Part shown: positions 1 through 9,550 of the stretch, piece by piece
How positions within the stretch are numbered: position 1 is the first letter of the stretch
How the letters are laid out: each line of letters begins with the position of its first letter
NCBI GenBank assembly: GCA_903892355.1
Contig: CAITIE010000041.1
Location: forward strand, 1 to 58,382
Source of the DNA: an uncultured Pirellula sp.
Lineage (GTDB): Bacteria > Planctomycetota > Planctomycetia > Pirellulales > Pirellulaceae
DNA: 58,382 nt
Direction: 5' to 3'
The notes under the pieces: model-generated
Seen by the model: the letters and a program-made list of their open reading frames with translations, nothing else
The model's database searches: none
Told to the model about the DNA's origin: nothing
Made by a program: the position numbers and the translations under genes

Positions 1-277
1 ATCAAGCGATGACGGGCGGAGTTCCAGTCGACACAGGAGTCTATCGATGGCTGGGGTCAACGTACGAGCCGATCCCCATTGTGGATCGAGCAGCTCTGTC
101 GTGATTGAAATCGCAGGACCAGAAATCGCCGTACTGGAGGTAGCTGTACTGGAGGTAGCCGTCACTGTGGACTCTGCGCGCAGGATGGCGACCGAACCAC
201 TGCGACCGCTTGTTTCCAAAGCCAATAACGTTTTGCGCATAGTTCGGTGGAGTGCAGTTCAAGCACGAAGGCTGGGC
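1..277. other. Window end without a confident gene
   Basis: This stretch lies downstream of alaS. Two short open frames occur on opposite strands (47-286 plus; 41-262 minus, which would need a TTG start). Neither shows a domain, a signal peptide or a good ribosome site, and the plus-strand one runs into the end of alaS. The only clear structure is a 15-bp tandem duplication at 131-160. I see no RNA gene or terminator. Confidence 0.5.
131..160. repeat. 15-bp tandem duplication (x2)
   Basis: gtactggaggtagct at 131-145 is followed directly by gtactggaggtagcc at 146-160, with one mismatch. It belongs to the set of short tandem duplications seen through the window. Confidence 0.85.
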
Positions 278-3100
278 TTAGCCTAGCATCGATCGCCAGG
301 TATCCTTAGCGACACGCAGTGCATCGGCGATCTTTTCAGGGGTTTTTCCACCCGCTTGTGCAAGATCGGGTTTGCCTCCCCCGCTACCGCCGACTTCGTT
401 GGCCACAGGTCCGATCCACTTGCCTGCGCTCAGACCTTTCTCGACGAGAGAGTTGCTGATCCCTGCGATGAGGGTAACCTTGCCATCGCTGGCATTGGCG
501 AAAAGGACTGCGACCGGTTCCGAGGACTTCTTGCGGATCTGGTCGACCCATTGACGCATCATGGCGGCGTTTGCGTTGGGGACGTCGCACACGATCATTC
601 GGGTTCCACCCACGATTTCTGCGGAAGCGAGGAGTTGATCGACATCCACGCTGTTGCCGCTGGCGAGTTGTGCCAATTGATCGTGCAATTGTTTTTCTTC
701 GCTGAGGAGTGTTTCAATACGGTCGGCGACTTCATCGAGGGCGACATTCAATGCGCGGGCGGCTTGTTTGTATGCCGACCGAATGACACCGTAGTCTGGT
801 CGCGTTCCGGATTGAGTTTTCGCGGTACCTGCAATACGTTCGGGAGCCGATTCGCCGCTGGCAGAACCGGTGGCCATCTTTTTAAGTTTTCGGATTGCGG
901 TCACGAGATCCACGGTCTTGGATCCGAGCGTGTCGATGGAGCAGCCAAGTTTTTCAGCGGCGCGTTGAGCGAGTGCTTCGGTTTTGCGACGTTGCTCTTG
1001 AGCTCGTTCGCCGGTCAATGCGGTGATCCGACGAACACCGGATGAAACGCTTTCTTCTCCGAGCAATTCGATGGTGTTGATCTCGGCGGTGTTGCTGGCA
1101 TGCGTACCACCACAGAGTTCCTTGGAGAAACCTCCCATGCTGACCATGCGCACCGGATCCGGGTATTTTTCTCCAAAGAGCATCATCGCTCCAGCTTCGC
1201 GGGCGGTAGCGAGCGGAACGTTTTGCCAAGAGATCGACGCTCCCTCGGTGACTTTTGCGTTCGCGAGTGCTTCGATGGCTTTGAGCTGTTCGTCCGAGAT
1301 GGAATCTTGGTGGCTAAAATCGAAACGCAACCAATCGGAGTCGACCTTGCTACCTTGCTGCTGAGCATGCTTGCCCAGTTCCGTCTGCAAGGCATGGTGC
1401 AGGATGTGGGTTGCGGAGTGGGCGCGTCGGATCGCGTCGCGTCGAGTTTCATCGACGATGGCTTGTACGGATTCTCCTTCTTTCAGCGACCCCGATACCA
1501 TCCTACCATAATGAACAACGAGATCGCCGCTTCGCTGCGAGTCGGTAACTTCGAAGACACCGTTAGTCGTCTCAATCCTTCCGGAGTCTCCCACTTGGCC
1601 ACCGCTTTCGCCGTAGAAAGGGGTCCGGTCCAGGACGATTCGGAACATGTCCCCTTCGGTGTTTGCGCTGATGGAGCTGACCAACCGATCATCTTTCGGT
1701 TTTCCGACGATGATGCCTTTGATTTGCGCGGAGTCTTTGGTAGTCGCATACCCAAGGAAATCCGTGTGGTGAAGGGCTTCTTTGAGGGTTTCGATGGGGC
1801 CTGTTTCGAAGAGCTCGATCCCGCCACCGCCGCTGATGTCACCATGGCGAGCCATCGCTTGACGGTATCCATCCCAATCAAAAGTGAAGTTCTTCTCAGC
1901 GGCGATTTGCTGGAACAGTTCGGGTGGGACCCCGTGGGTTTGGTACAAGCTCGCAGCTTCGTTCCCATCGACCATCAGTCGGCCATGGCTCGACATGTCG
2001 GCGAATACGCGATTGATCCGATCGAGCCCCGAGTCGATCGTCGAGAAGAAATCCGACTCCTCGCGCTTCATGACTTGCGAAACACGCTCGATGGTTTCTG
2101 AAAGTTCAGGATAGGTGGACTTCATCATCTGAGCGACCACGGGTACCAATTGATGGAGGAATGGTTCGCGCATTCCGAGTTGGTGGCCATCGAGCACTGC
2201 TCGTCGCAGCAATCGCTTGATCACGTAACGGGCTTTCTTCGGCCCTGGATAAACGTTTTCATGGATCGCAAACGTGCATGCACGGACGTGGTCGGTGATG
2301 CGGCGGAGGCGGCGACCATCGTCGCTTTCATATTCATATTTCGTACTGCAAACCTCTGAGGCAGCTTGCACGATCGGGAATAGGATATCGATGTGGAAGT
2401 TGGTCGGTACGCCTTGGAGGACGCTTGCGGTCCGCTCCAAACCCATTCCGGTGTCAATGTTCTTGCTCGGCAGTGGACGGAGATTATCGGGTGGGTCGCC
2501 AACCCTGTTGAATTGGGTGAAGACCAAATTCCAGATCTCAACGTTATTCCCATTTTCGAGGGTGTAGTAGATTTCGGAACATGGTCCGCAGACACCATCG
2601 GGGCCTTGGCTAGGTGCGCTCGCCGGCCAAAAGTTATCCGCCTCGTCCATCCGGGTGATTCGGGTCATGGGGACCCCAATTTTTTCGTTCCAAATCGCGG
2701 CCGCCTCATCGTCATCCTTGTAGACGGTGATCGTGAGCCGTTCCGGTGGAATACCGAGCCACTTTTTGTCGGTCAAAAACTCCCATGCCCACGCGATCGC
2801 TTCGTTCTTGAAGTAATCGCCAAAGCTAAAATTCCCGAGCATTTCAAAGAAGGTGTGGTGATACGCGGTTCGTCCGACGTTGTCGATATCGCCTGTGCGA
2901 AGGCACTTTTGGCAAGTGGTCGCTCGGGTAAAGTCGAGTTTCACTTTGCCCAAAAAGTGGTCCTTGAACTGGTTCATTCCCGCAGGGGTAAAAAGAACCG
3001 ATGGGTCCCAAGTCGGTACGAGGACGTCGCTGGCCTGGCGATGATGGCCTTTGGATTGGAAAAACGACAGGTATTTTTCGCGTAGCTCGTCCGTTTTCAT
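278..3100 (-). CDS. alaS: Alanyl-tRNA synthetase
   Basis: Charges tRNA-Ala with alanine in the cytoplasm and clears mischarged Ser/Gly with its editing domain. The 940-residue product has the normal AlaRS order. The class II aminoacylation domain comes first (start MKTDELREKYLSFF, then TPAGMNQFKDHFLG). The editing domain has the zinc motifs HSATH near residue 560 and CGGTH near 665. A C-terminal C-Ala/DHHA1 region ends with the Gly-rich GGSGGGKPDLAQAGG. The reading frame is open upstream to 3283, but AlaRS homology begins at the ATG at 3100, so the extra 61 residues are rejected. No strong Shine-Dalgarno precedes this ATG. The gene stands alone on the minus strand, with a plus-strand permease divergent from it. 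Product assignment is secure. Confidence 0.97.
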   Translation of the reverse strand: MKTDELREKYLSFFQSKGHHRQASDVLVPTWDPSVLFTPAGMNQFKDHFLGKVKLDFTRATTCQKCLRTGDIDNVGRTAYHHTFFEMLGNFSFGDYFKNEAIAWAWEFLTDKKWLGIPPERLTITVYKDDDEAAAIWNEKIGVPMTRITRMDEADNFWPASAPSQGPDGVCGPCSEIYYTLENGNNVEIWNLVFTQFNRVGDPPDNLRPLPSKNIDTGMGLERTASVLQGVPTNFHIDILFPIVQAASEVCSTKYEYESDDGRRLRRITDHVRACTFAIHENVYPGPKKARYVIKRLLRRAVLDGHQLGMREPFLHQLVPVVAQMMKSTYPELSETIERVSQVMKREESDFFSTIDSGLDRINRVFADMSSHGRLMVDGNEAASLYQTHGVPPELFQQIAAEKNFTFDWDGYRQAMARHGDISGGGGIELFETGPIETLKEALHHTDFLGYATTKDSAQIKGIIVGKPKDDRLVSSISANTEGDMFRIVLDRTPFYGESGGQVGDSGRIETTNGVFEVTDSQRSGDLVVHYGRMVSGSLKEGESVQAIVDETRRDAIRRAHSATHILHHALQTELGKHAQQQGSKVDSDWLRFDFSHQDSISDEQLKAIEALANAKVTEGASISWQNVPLATAREAGAMMLFGEKYPDPVRMVSMGGFSKELCGGTHASNTAEINTIELLGEESVSSGVRRITALTGERAQEQRRKTEALAQRAAEKLGCSIDTLGSKTVDLVTAIRKLKKMATGSASGESAPERIAGTAKTQSGTRPDYGVIRSAYKQAARALNVALDEVADRIETLLSEEKQLHDQLAQLASGNSVDVDQLLASAEIVGGTRMIVCDVPNANAAMMRQWVDQIRKKSSEPVAVLFANASDGKVTLIAGISNSLVEKGLSAGKWIGPVANEVGGSGGGKPDLAQAGGKTPEKIADALRVAKDTWRSMLG

Positions 3101-3374
3101 GACTAGGTTGGCTCTGAAAGGAACTGATTGGGATAAAACTCGTGGGGCTGCGGCGAGCGGATGGTCTCTCGCACCGACGTGTGGTATCGGCACATCGTAA
3201 CAGCAGACTTCCCTAGAATTTACCGTCAAACTCCCAAGACGCGTAGCCCGAGACTCTCCGCCTGGGATTACGATATCAAGCAATTCCGAGGGGTTCAGTG
3301 CTGCGAAGGACGCTCGGCGCTAGCGGAAGTGACGATATTTTGGTGAAAAAAAGGATAGCAGGACTACGACCAGC

Positions 3375-5120
3375 ATGGCTAAATCCACGCTTTTTGAGAG
3401 GTTGTTTCGCAAGAAAACCATTGCTCAGATCCAACAGGACTTGGACGCGGGTGAGCATGAAACATTGGTTAAAAGTCTAACGCTGTTGGATTTGACCTGC
3501 TTTGGAATTGCGGCGGTGATTGGGGCCGGAATCTTCTCGACGATTGGCACCGCATCCTTTGACGGTGGGCCGGCGATCTCGATCCTGTTTGTCATCACCG
3601 GTTTCGCGTGCTTGTTCTCCGCCCTTTGCTACGCCGAGTTTGCATCCACCATTCCCGTCAGCGGCAGTGCCTACACCTACTCGTTCACAGCATTCGGTGA
3701 ACTGATCGCATGGCTGATCGGCTGGAACCTTTTGATGGAGTACTCGATCGGAAACAGTGTGCTGGCATTCGCATGGAGCGAGTACTTCATGAATCTGGTC
3801 GACGGCATGCAAACCTGGCTTGCTGGTTACGGGATGAATTTCAAGATTCCGGAGTGGCTCTACCACGATCACTTCAGTTGTTCTCGAGCACCTGCAGAGT
3901 TGGCCAAGATCACCCAAGAGGGTGGCGTACCGAGTGAGTCGCTCAAGAAGCTCGTGGAGGTTTGGGAAGGAGCTCCCCGGTTCATGGGGACTCGGTTCCT
4001 GATCGATATCCCAGCCCTGATGATCAATGTCATCATCACCACGCTGGTCATCCTCGGGATCCAAGAGTCAAAGATTGTCAGTAACGCCATGGTCTTTTTG
4101 AAGCTGGGTGTGATTTTGCTGGTGGTCGTTGTCGGTGCCAACTACGTCCAGCCGAAGAACTGGTCTCCGTTTGCGCCGAACGGGCTCGAAGGAGTTTTCA
4201 AGGGGATCGCGGCGGTGTTCTTTGCATATATCGGTTTCGATGCCATCTCGACCACGGCGGAGGAGTGCCGCAACCCACAGCGCGATATCCCTCGAGCGAC
4301 CTTGCTGACGTTGGTCTTGTGCACGGTGATTTACATCATCCTCGCGTTCGTGCTCACAGGGATGGTTTCTTACACCGAGCTCAATGTCCAAGATCCACTC
4401 GCGTTTGTATTTAGCAAATACGGTGTGCAGTCGATGGTAGGAATCGTCTCGCTCAGCGCTGTGGTGGCGACCGCAAGTGTATTCCTCGTCTTTCAATTGG
4501 GGCAACCGCGGATCTTCATGAGCATGGCCCGCGACGGATTATTGCCCAAGAAATTCTCGGAGGTTCATCCCCGCTTTAAGACTCCAGCGTTTTCGACATT
4601 GATCACTGGGCTGATGGTGGCGCTCCCCACTATCTTCTTCAGTGCACAATTTGTTACTGACCTCGCAGCGATCGGAACACTATTCGCCTTCATGCTTGTG
4701 TCTGCCGGCATTCTGGTCGTCGGTCGCGGCAATAGAACCGATCGCGATAGTTCTCGCGGAGGATTTTTCGTCCCGTACATCGATGGACGATGGGTGATCC
4801 CTATCTGCTTTGTGGTTTATTCGCTGTATCTGCCTCGACTCCCTGCCAATCACTTCCTATTCGGTAGCTGGTGGACTCCGGACGGGTTTCATTACGATCG
4901 TATCCCCTACCTCGTCTTTTATGCGGTGTTCGCTAGTTTGACCGTGGCCTCGATTCGCTACCGTTGGTCTGCAATCCCCGTCTTGGGAATCGTGGTGAAC
5001 CTATATTTGATCGCGGGGCTCGGTGCCGCCAATTGGGCCCGATTCGGGATATGGTGCGCCATTGGTTTGCTCGTCTATGCCTTTTACAGCTACCATCACA
5101 GCACGCTTCGAGACCGCTGA
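3375..5120 (+). CDS. APC-family amino acid permease, cationic amino acid transporter-like
   Basis: Predicted inner-membrane amino acid transporter of 581 residues. The first membrane helix carries the APC signature (LTCFGIAAVIGAGIF, near residues 40-54), and FDAISTTAEECRNPQRDIP lies in the cytoplasmic loop typical of the CAT/YfnA subgroup. About 12 or more hydrophobic segments are visible. A long polar insert near residues 150-215, between early helices, is larger than in most bacterial homologues. The ATG at 3375 is followed by a short charged N-terminus that suits the family. Substrate cannot be read from sequence; cationic amino acids are the best guess. It is divergent from alaS and does not appear to share an operon with the gene that follows 87 bp later. 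Confidence 0.88.
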   Translation: MAKSTLFERLFRKKTIAQIQQDLDAGEHETLVKSLTLLDLTCFGIAAVIGAGIFSTIGTASFDGGPAISILFVITGFACLFSALCYAEFASTIPVSGSAYTYSFTAFGELIAWLIGWNLLMEYSIGNSVLAFAWSEYFMNLVDGMQTWLAGYGMNFKIPEWLYHDHFSCSRAPAELAKITQEGGVPSESLKKLVEVWEGAPRFMGTRFLIDIPALMINVIITTLVILGIQESKIVSNAMVFLKLGVILLVVVVGANYVQPKNWSPFAPNGLEGVFKGIAAVFFAYIGFDAISTTAEECRNPQRDIPRATLLTLVLCTVIYIILAFVLTGMVSYTELNVQDPLAFVFSKYGVQSMVGIVSLSAVVATASVFLVFQLGQPRIFMSMARDGLLPKKFSEVHPRFKTPAFSTLITGLMVALPTIFFSAQFVTDLAAIGTLFAFMLVSAGILVVGRGNRTDRDSSRGGFFVPYIDGRWVIPICFVVYSLYLPRLPANHFLFGSWWTPDGFHYDRIPYLVFYAVFASLTVASIRYRWSAIPVLGIVVNLYLIAGLGAANWARFGIWCAIGLLVYAFYSYHHSTLRDR

Positions 5121-5158
5121 TTCCCGTAGCTACAGCCGGTACAGTCTCCGTTCATTAT

Positions 5159-5189
5159 TTTTTCACTAAAACACTTTCTCACTAAAACA
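5159..5189. repeat. 16-bp-period imperfect tandem duplication
   Basis: The sequence around tcactaaaaca (5163-5173) is repeated at 5179-5189 with a 16-bp period and one mismatch in the flank. It lies about 20 bp upstream of the ATG at 5208, in the leader of the DUF6288-like gene. Confidence 0.7.
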
Positions 5190-5207
5190 ACCTGAGTTCG
5201 AGCTTTC

Positions 5208-7706
5208 ATGAAGTACTTTGTTGCCGGTTACCTTATCGTCGCTGGTCTATCGATTGTCACCCCTCAGCCGACAACGGTCTGTGCGCAGATGCCGACGCCA
5301 CCAGATTTGACGCGAGCAGATACCAAAGATGTTGCCAAAGAAGTAGACCGCGATCGCACTTACAATTTGGGTGCGACCGGCATGCGAGGTTGGATCTATA
5401 CCAAGCCTGCTAACTTCCTCGACAGCGTCCAAGGTCGAACCACCGACGTGAGCCGTCAGATTTTGGTGACCCATGTCGGTAAAAAATCCCCTGCCGACGG
5501 AATCGTGTACGTCGACGATATTATCCTCGGGGTCGATGGCGGTCTCTTTACCGCCGACGCTCGCAAAAGTTTGGCCATAGCCATCCAAAAGGCCGAAACC
5601 GAATCTAAGCAAGGGATATTGAACCTGGTTCTCTGGCGGGATGGTCAGAAACAAGATGCGCAGATTCAACTGCAGGTACTGGGAACGTATAGCCCCTCTG
5701 CTCCGTTCGACTGTTCCAAATCGGAAAGGATTTTCAACGAGGCGTGCCGCGTTCTCGAGAAGGAACGATTGCAAGACGACCTATGGGGGGCCGTGAACTG
5801 TTTGGCCCTGATGTCCACTGGAAACGAAGAGTACCTCCCTAAAGTTCGAGAGTATGCTCGCAAGCATGCGCCGAAGGATCTTAAACTGTCATTGAAACCG
5901 GGGATGGTGACGTGGGAGTGGGGCTACAAAAATCTGTTTCTTTGTGAGTACTATTTGCTCACGGGGGACGACGAAGTCCTCCCCGCCATTCGCGAGTACA
6001 CGATCTCGCTCGCCAAAGGCCAAAGTCTCTATGGGACCTTTGGCCACGGCGTTGCTCCGACAAACGCTGATGGCGAATTGCATGGTTCGATTCCACCCTA
6101 CGGACCCGTCAACGCGACCGGCTTGATCTCGAACTTGTCGATTGTCTTGGGCAAGCGATGCGGTGTATCGCATCCCGAGATCGATCCTGCGATCGAGCGC
6201 GCTGCTAATTTTTTCGGGTTCTTCGCGGACAAAGGGGGGATCCCCTACGGTGAGCATGAACCGTGGCCTTACCACGAGAACAACGGCAAGAATGCCATGG
6301 GGGCGGTGATGTTCTCGCTGATCGACCAGCGGACATCGCAAGCCCAAGGCTTCGCCAAGATGTGCACGGCTGCCTATCGCAATCGCGAATACGGTCATAC
6401 CGGTCAAGGATTCAGTTATCTGTGGGGGGTGCTCGGCGCGAATACCGGAGGGCCAGAGGCGGCTGCGGCTTTCTTTGCGGAGTCTTCATGGCATCTCGAT
6501 TTGGTGCGTCGCAGCGATGGGTCGTTTACCTACGATGGCGACGAACAGTATGGTGGAGGCAAAACGCACAACGATACCTATTACGGTCGGAGCAGCTACT
6601 ACGGACTCAGCCCGACCGCATGCTATGTGCTGTCGTATTCAATTCCACGCAAGAAGTTACTGATCACGGGGCGAGACGCTGATCGTTCGAATTGGCTTAC
6701 CTCCGAACAAGTCAAACTCGCGGTGGCGTCGGGCCGATTCGATTTGGATCGCAAAGAGAAAACGGCAAGGGAATTGGTGGGGGCGTTTTCCGATTGGTCC
6801 CCCATCGTTCGCGATTGGGCCGCTGAAGAATTGGCTCGTCGCCCTGAATCGCGTGACATGATCTCTGAATTGATCGCTTTGCTCTCAGGGGACAACATCC
6901 CAGTGGCCCAAGGAGCCTGCGAAACGCTCGGTTTGCTCAAGAGCCAGGAGGCATTACCGATCTTTGTGAAGCTGCTTTACCACCCGGATCGTTGGTTGCG
7001 ATTTAAAGCGGCCAAGGCGATCCGCGCGCTTGGCGATGGTGCCAAGCCCGCGCTACCCGACATTCTCAAAGCGGTTGCCGAAACAGCAGAACCATTGAAG
7101 CCGATCGTTTGGCAAGACCCCATTCAATTGACACAAGGTCAGCTCGCAGCGGCTTTGTTCTCTGGTCCGCTCGCAGACGATGTTCAAAAAGCGGACCCCA
7201 AACTTCTTTACCCTGCCGTTCGCGCGGTCTCGAAAAATGCGGATGGGATGGCGCGAGCCACGCTCAAGGGATTCTTCGACAAACGGTTGACCGCCGAGGA
7301 TGTGCAGGCGCTCGCCACCGATATCCTCGAAGCGGTTCGATCGACCAGCCCAGCCGACACCATGTTCAGCAACGAAATCCGCATGGGCGGTTTTAAAGCG
7401 CTGACGAAATACCACTTCCAAGAAGGGATCGAAGCTGGCGTGCTCCTGGCCAAAACCCAAGGAGGTCACGGTAGCGAAAGCCGCACGGGATTGATCATGA
7501 AGGAGATTGAAAGCTACGGGTCTTCTGCTCGCGAAGCGATCCCACAGCTCGAAGAATTGATCCAAATGTTCAATGATCAATGCGATCGTGGCGAGTTTCC
7601 CGCAGGAGAACTGAACGACCGACGCGTCAATGCGGTTCGAGATGCGATCAAGTCGATTCAGACCGCTGAGAGCCATCCAACTCTGCGGTCAGCGACCCAA
7701 CCCTAA
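5208..7706 (+). CDS. Large secreted protein with PDZ-like domain and HEAT repeats (DUF6288-like)
   Basis: An 832-residue exported protein of unknown function. The N-terminus is a Sec signal peptide (MKYFVAGYLIVAGLSIV, likely cut after VCAQ near residue 27). Residues about 45-165 look like a PDZ domain (GMRGWIY, then KKSPADGIVYVDDIILGVDG). The middle, about 165-500, is rich in Trp, Tyr and Gly with an alpha/alpha-toroid look (HENNGKNAMGAVMFSL, TGQGFSYLWGVLG). Residues about 510-640 read as HEAT repeats (SDWSPIVRDWAAEELARRPE; DRWLRFKAAKAIRALGDGAK). This combination matches the planctomycete family I know as DUF6288. No catalytic motif is visible. The gene precedes a secreted amidohydrolase by 33 bp and may be cotranscribed with it. 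Confidence 0.7.
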   Translation: MKYFVAGYLIVAGLSIVTPQPTTVCAQMPTPPDLTRADTKDVAKEVDRDRTYNLGATGMRGWIYTKPANFLDSVQGRTTDVSRQILVTHVGKKSPADGIVYVDDIILGVDGGLFTADARKSLAIAIQKAETESKQGILNLVLWRDGQKQDAQIQLQVLGTYSPSAPFDCSKSERIFNEACRVLEKERLQDDLWGAVNCLALMSTGNEEYLPKVREYARKHAPKDLKLSLKPGMVTWEWGYKNLFLCEYYLLTGDDEVLPAIREYTISLAKGQSLYGTFGHGVAPTNADGELHGSIPPYGPVNATGLISNLSIVLGKRCGVSHPEIDPAIERAANFFGFFADKGGIPYGEHEPWPYHENNGKNAMGAVMFSLIDQRTSQAQGFAKMCTAAYRNREYGHTGQGFSYLWGVLGANTGGPEAAAAFFAESSWHLDLVRRSDGSFTYDGDEQYGGGKTHNDTYYGRSSYYGLSPTACYVLSYSIPRKKLLITGRDADRSNWLTSEQVKLAVASGRFDLDRKEKTARELVGAFSDWSPIVRDWAAEELARRPESRDMISELIALLSGDNIPVAQGACETLGLLKSQEALPIFVKLLYHPDRWLRFKAAKAIRALGDGAKPALPDILKAVAETAEPLKPIVWQDPIQLTQGQLAAALFSGPLADDVQKADPKLLYPAVRAVSKNADGMARATLKGFFDKRLTAEDVQALATDILEAVRSTSPADTMFSNEIRMGGFKALTKYHFQEGIEAGVLLAKTQGGHGSESRTGLIMKEIESYGSSAREAIPQLEELIQMFNDQCDRGEFPAGELNDRRVNAVRDAIKSIQTAESHPTLRSATQP

Positions 7707-7739
7707 AGCATTCTTCATTCCAGAGAAACGAGAAAGCAT

Positions 7740-9218
7740 ATGATCGGCTTCGATCGCGAATCGCGTTGCGGAAAATGGTTCCCGGGAGTCGTCGCACTGG
7801 GATCGCTCGCGGTGATCGCGATGTTGGATAGTATGCTGGTCTTCGGTCAATCAACCCCTGAGCGCGCGCAACCTGTCGCTTATGATTCGGTAGTGATCGG
7901 TGGCTGGGTGTTTGATACTGCGGCTGGGAGCTTTCGACGTAATCAAGGTATCGGGATCGTCGATGGTCGATTTGAATCGCTCGATGCAGGATCAAACAAG
8001 GGCCGGATTACGCGCCATCAGGTAGTCGTATCGGTACCAGAGGATCGTATCACGCAACTCGACGACTCCCAGTTCATCTTGCCCGGTTTGGTGGACTGCC
8101 ACGCGCACTACAACGTGAAGCTTTTCAAACGACGGCGCGAGGAGTATCGGGTCATGCCGGTGGTTTACCTCGCCAACGGAACAACGGTTACCTTCTCCTG
8201 CGGTGAATTTGATCCGGAGACCATGGAAGCGTTGCGCAAGCGGATCGAGAGGGGCGAGCAGATCGGACCAAAATTGATCAACAGTGGGCCTTACTTTGGC
8301 CGAGCTCGACCCGGCTGGCGTCGAGATAAAGAGGAGTCGGAGATCCGTGCCGAAGTTGATCACTGGGCCGCTCGCGGCGTGGGAGGATTCAAGGCCAAGC
8401 AAATTGCACCCCGCGAATTGGCGATTTTGATCGACCAAGCCCACCAGCATGGGCTGACCGTGACGGGGCACCTCGACTCGGGATTTCGCGATTCGGTCAA
8501 CCCCCGCGATGCAATCGATATGGGGATCGATCGCGTCGAACACTTCTTAGGCGGAGACGCCATGCCATCGACCAAACCGGCATACGATTCCCTTGGCGGC
8601 ATCACCGCCGACTTGCCGGAATACCGATCGATTGTGCGCAAGTTTATCGAGCGTGGGACGGTGTTCGATGCAACGCTCACGGCATATGGATATTTCGGAT
8701 ACGAGGGGGAAGAGTTCGGATATTGGTTCGACGAGCGGTCGCTATTCACGCCCTATGTGCAAGCCGATGTGAAAGGGCGTGAAAAGGAGAAGGCGAACGA
8801 GCAATTCGCAACCATTTATCATGCCAAAATCGCGACCATTGCGTCGTTCCATGAAGCCGGCGGTACGATCACGTTGGGTACTGATCATGTGAGCGACGGG
8901 AATCATTTACCGGGCTTTGGCGCGCATCGCGAACTGGATGCGTTTGTCCGAGCTGGAATCCCGGTTGCCGATGCAATTCGTATAGGTACCATCAACGGTG
9001 CGCGAGCCCTTCGAATCGATCGTGATTATGGATCGATCGAGAAGGGAAAGGTTGCGGATTTCTTTATCGTCGAAGGTGATCCGCTTGAGAATATTCGCAA
9101 CACGCGCAATGTGCGATTCGTATCGACGGCGGGGCGATTGCACCGCTCGGCAGAGCTGCTGCAAACCGTGGCCGGCCAATTGGGCCCGGCGTCCGAAGTA
9201 GATCGGGATGAGTGGTAG
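7740..9218 (+). CDS. Secreted metal-dependent amidohydrolase
   Basis: A 492-residue amidohydrolase-superfamily enzyme with an N-terminal hydrophobic export segment (VVALGSLAVIAMLDSMLVFG). All expected metal-site residues are visible in order: the strand-1 HxH in GLVDCHAHYNV, a possible bridging lysine in GGFKAKQI, a histidine in VTGHLDSG, another in DRVEHFLGG and the final aspartate in TLGTDHVSDG. This suggests an intact binuclear site. The C-terminus (GSIEKGKVADFFIVEGDPLENI) is the usual closing beta-sandwich motif. Related enzymes include imidazolonepropionase-like and dipeptidase-like hydrolases; the substrate is not predictable. The ATG at 7740 follows a purine-rich ribosome site. Unlike the protein at 29321, its ligands are complete. 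Confidence 0.87.
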   Translation: MIGFDRESRCGKWFPGVVALGSLAVIAMLDSMLVFGQSTPERAQPVAYDSVVIGGWVFDTAAGSFRRNQGIGIVDGRFESLDAGSNKGRITRHQVVVSVPEDRITQLDDSQFILPGLVDCHAHYNVKLFKRRREEYRVMPVVYLANGTTVTFSCGEFDPETMEALRKRIERGEQIGPKLINSGPYFGRARPGWRRDKEESEIRAEVDHWAARGVGGFKAKQIAPRELAILIDQAHQHGLTVTGHLDSGFRDSVNPRDAIDMGIDRVEHFLGGDAMPSTKPAYDSLGGITADLPEYRSIVRKFIERGTVFDATLTAYGYFGYEGEEFGYWFDERSLFTPYVQADVKGREKEKANEQFATIYHAKIATIASFHEAGGTITLGTDHVSDGNHLPGFGAHRELDAFVRAGIPVADAIRIGTINGARALRIDRDYGSIEKGKVADFFIVEGDPLENIRNTRNVRFVSTAGRLHRSAELLQTVAGQLGPASEVDRDEW

Positions 9219-9224
9219 ACAAAT

Positions 9225-9515
9225 TCCGAGCCACGCGTGTAAGCAAGTGGCGAATGGACGCATGAACCCGATATCCCCCGTTGCTAGCCATGATCAAAAT
9301 AGCGGTACTGACAGTTTCATCGCACCTCCACCCGGCGCTGACGCTTAGGGCTCCGATGGGATTCGCTTCGCGAATCGAATCCGAGCCACGCGTGTAAGCA
9401 AGTGGCGACTGGACGCATAAGCCCGCCATCCCCCGTTGCTAGCCATGATCAAAATAGCGGTACTGGCAGTTTCATCGCACCTCCACCCGGCGCTGACGCT
9501 TAGGGCTCCGACGGG
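9225..9515. repeat. 155-bp-period direct repeat (two 136-bp copies)
   Basis: Positions 9225-9360 and 9380-9515 are 136-bp copies that differ at about seven positions, separated by 19 bp containing the palindromic attcgcttcgcgaat. They fill the gap between the convergent amidohydrolase and oxidoreductase genes. Each copy contains acgcgtgtaagcaagtggc and, on the minus strand, a GC-rich segment reading ccctaagcgtcagcgccggg. I associate both with dispersed intergenic repeats of Pirellula-type genomes. A minus-strand frame through it (including PLAYTRGSD) is a translation of the repeat, not a gene. Confidence 0.9.
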
Positions 9516-9550
9516 TTGTCCATTGGATTGGACGGTATGCTTGTTGGATG

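Noticed and set aside
41-286. Short overlapping frames on both strands at the window start
   Set aside because: One starts with TTG, the other overlaps alaS; both cross the 15-bp tandem repeat and neither has domain support.
1100-2101. 333-residue open frame on the plus strand opposite alaS
   Set aside because: It lies wholly inside alaS and has the composition of an antisense shadow; no domain or ribosome site.
9064-9429. 121-residue minus-strand frame including PLAYTRGSD
   Set aside because: It is a translation of the direct repeat and of the amidohydrolase 3' end, a known source of false gene calls.
9225-9515. Possible CRISPR array
   Set aside because: Only two long copies with a palindromic spacer; no short regular repeats and no cas genes in the window.
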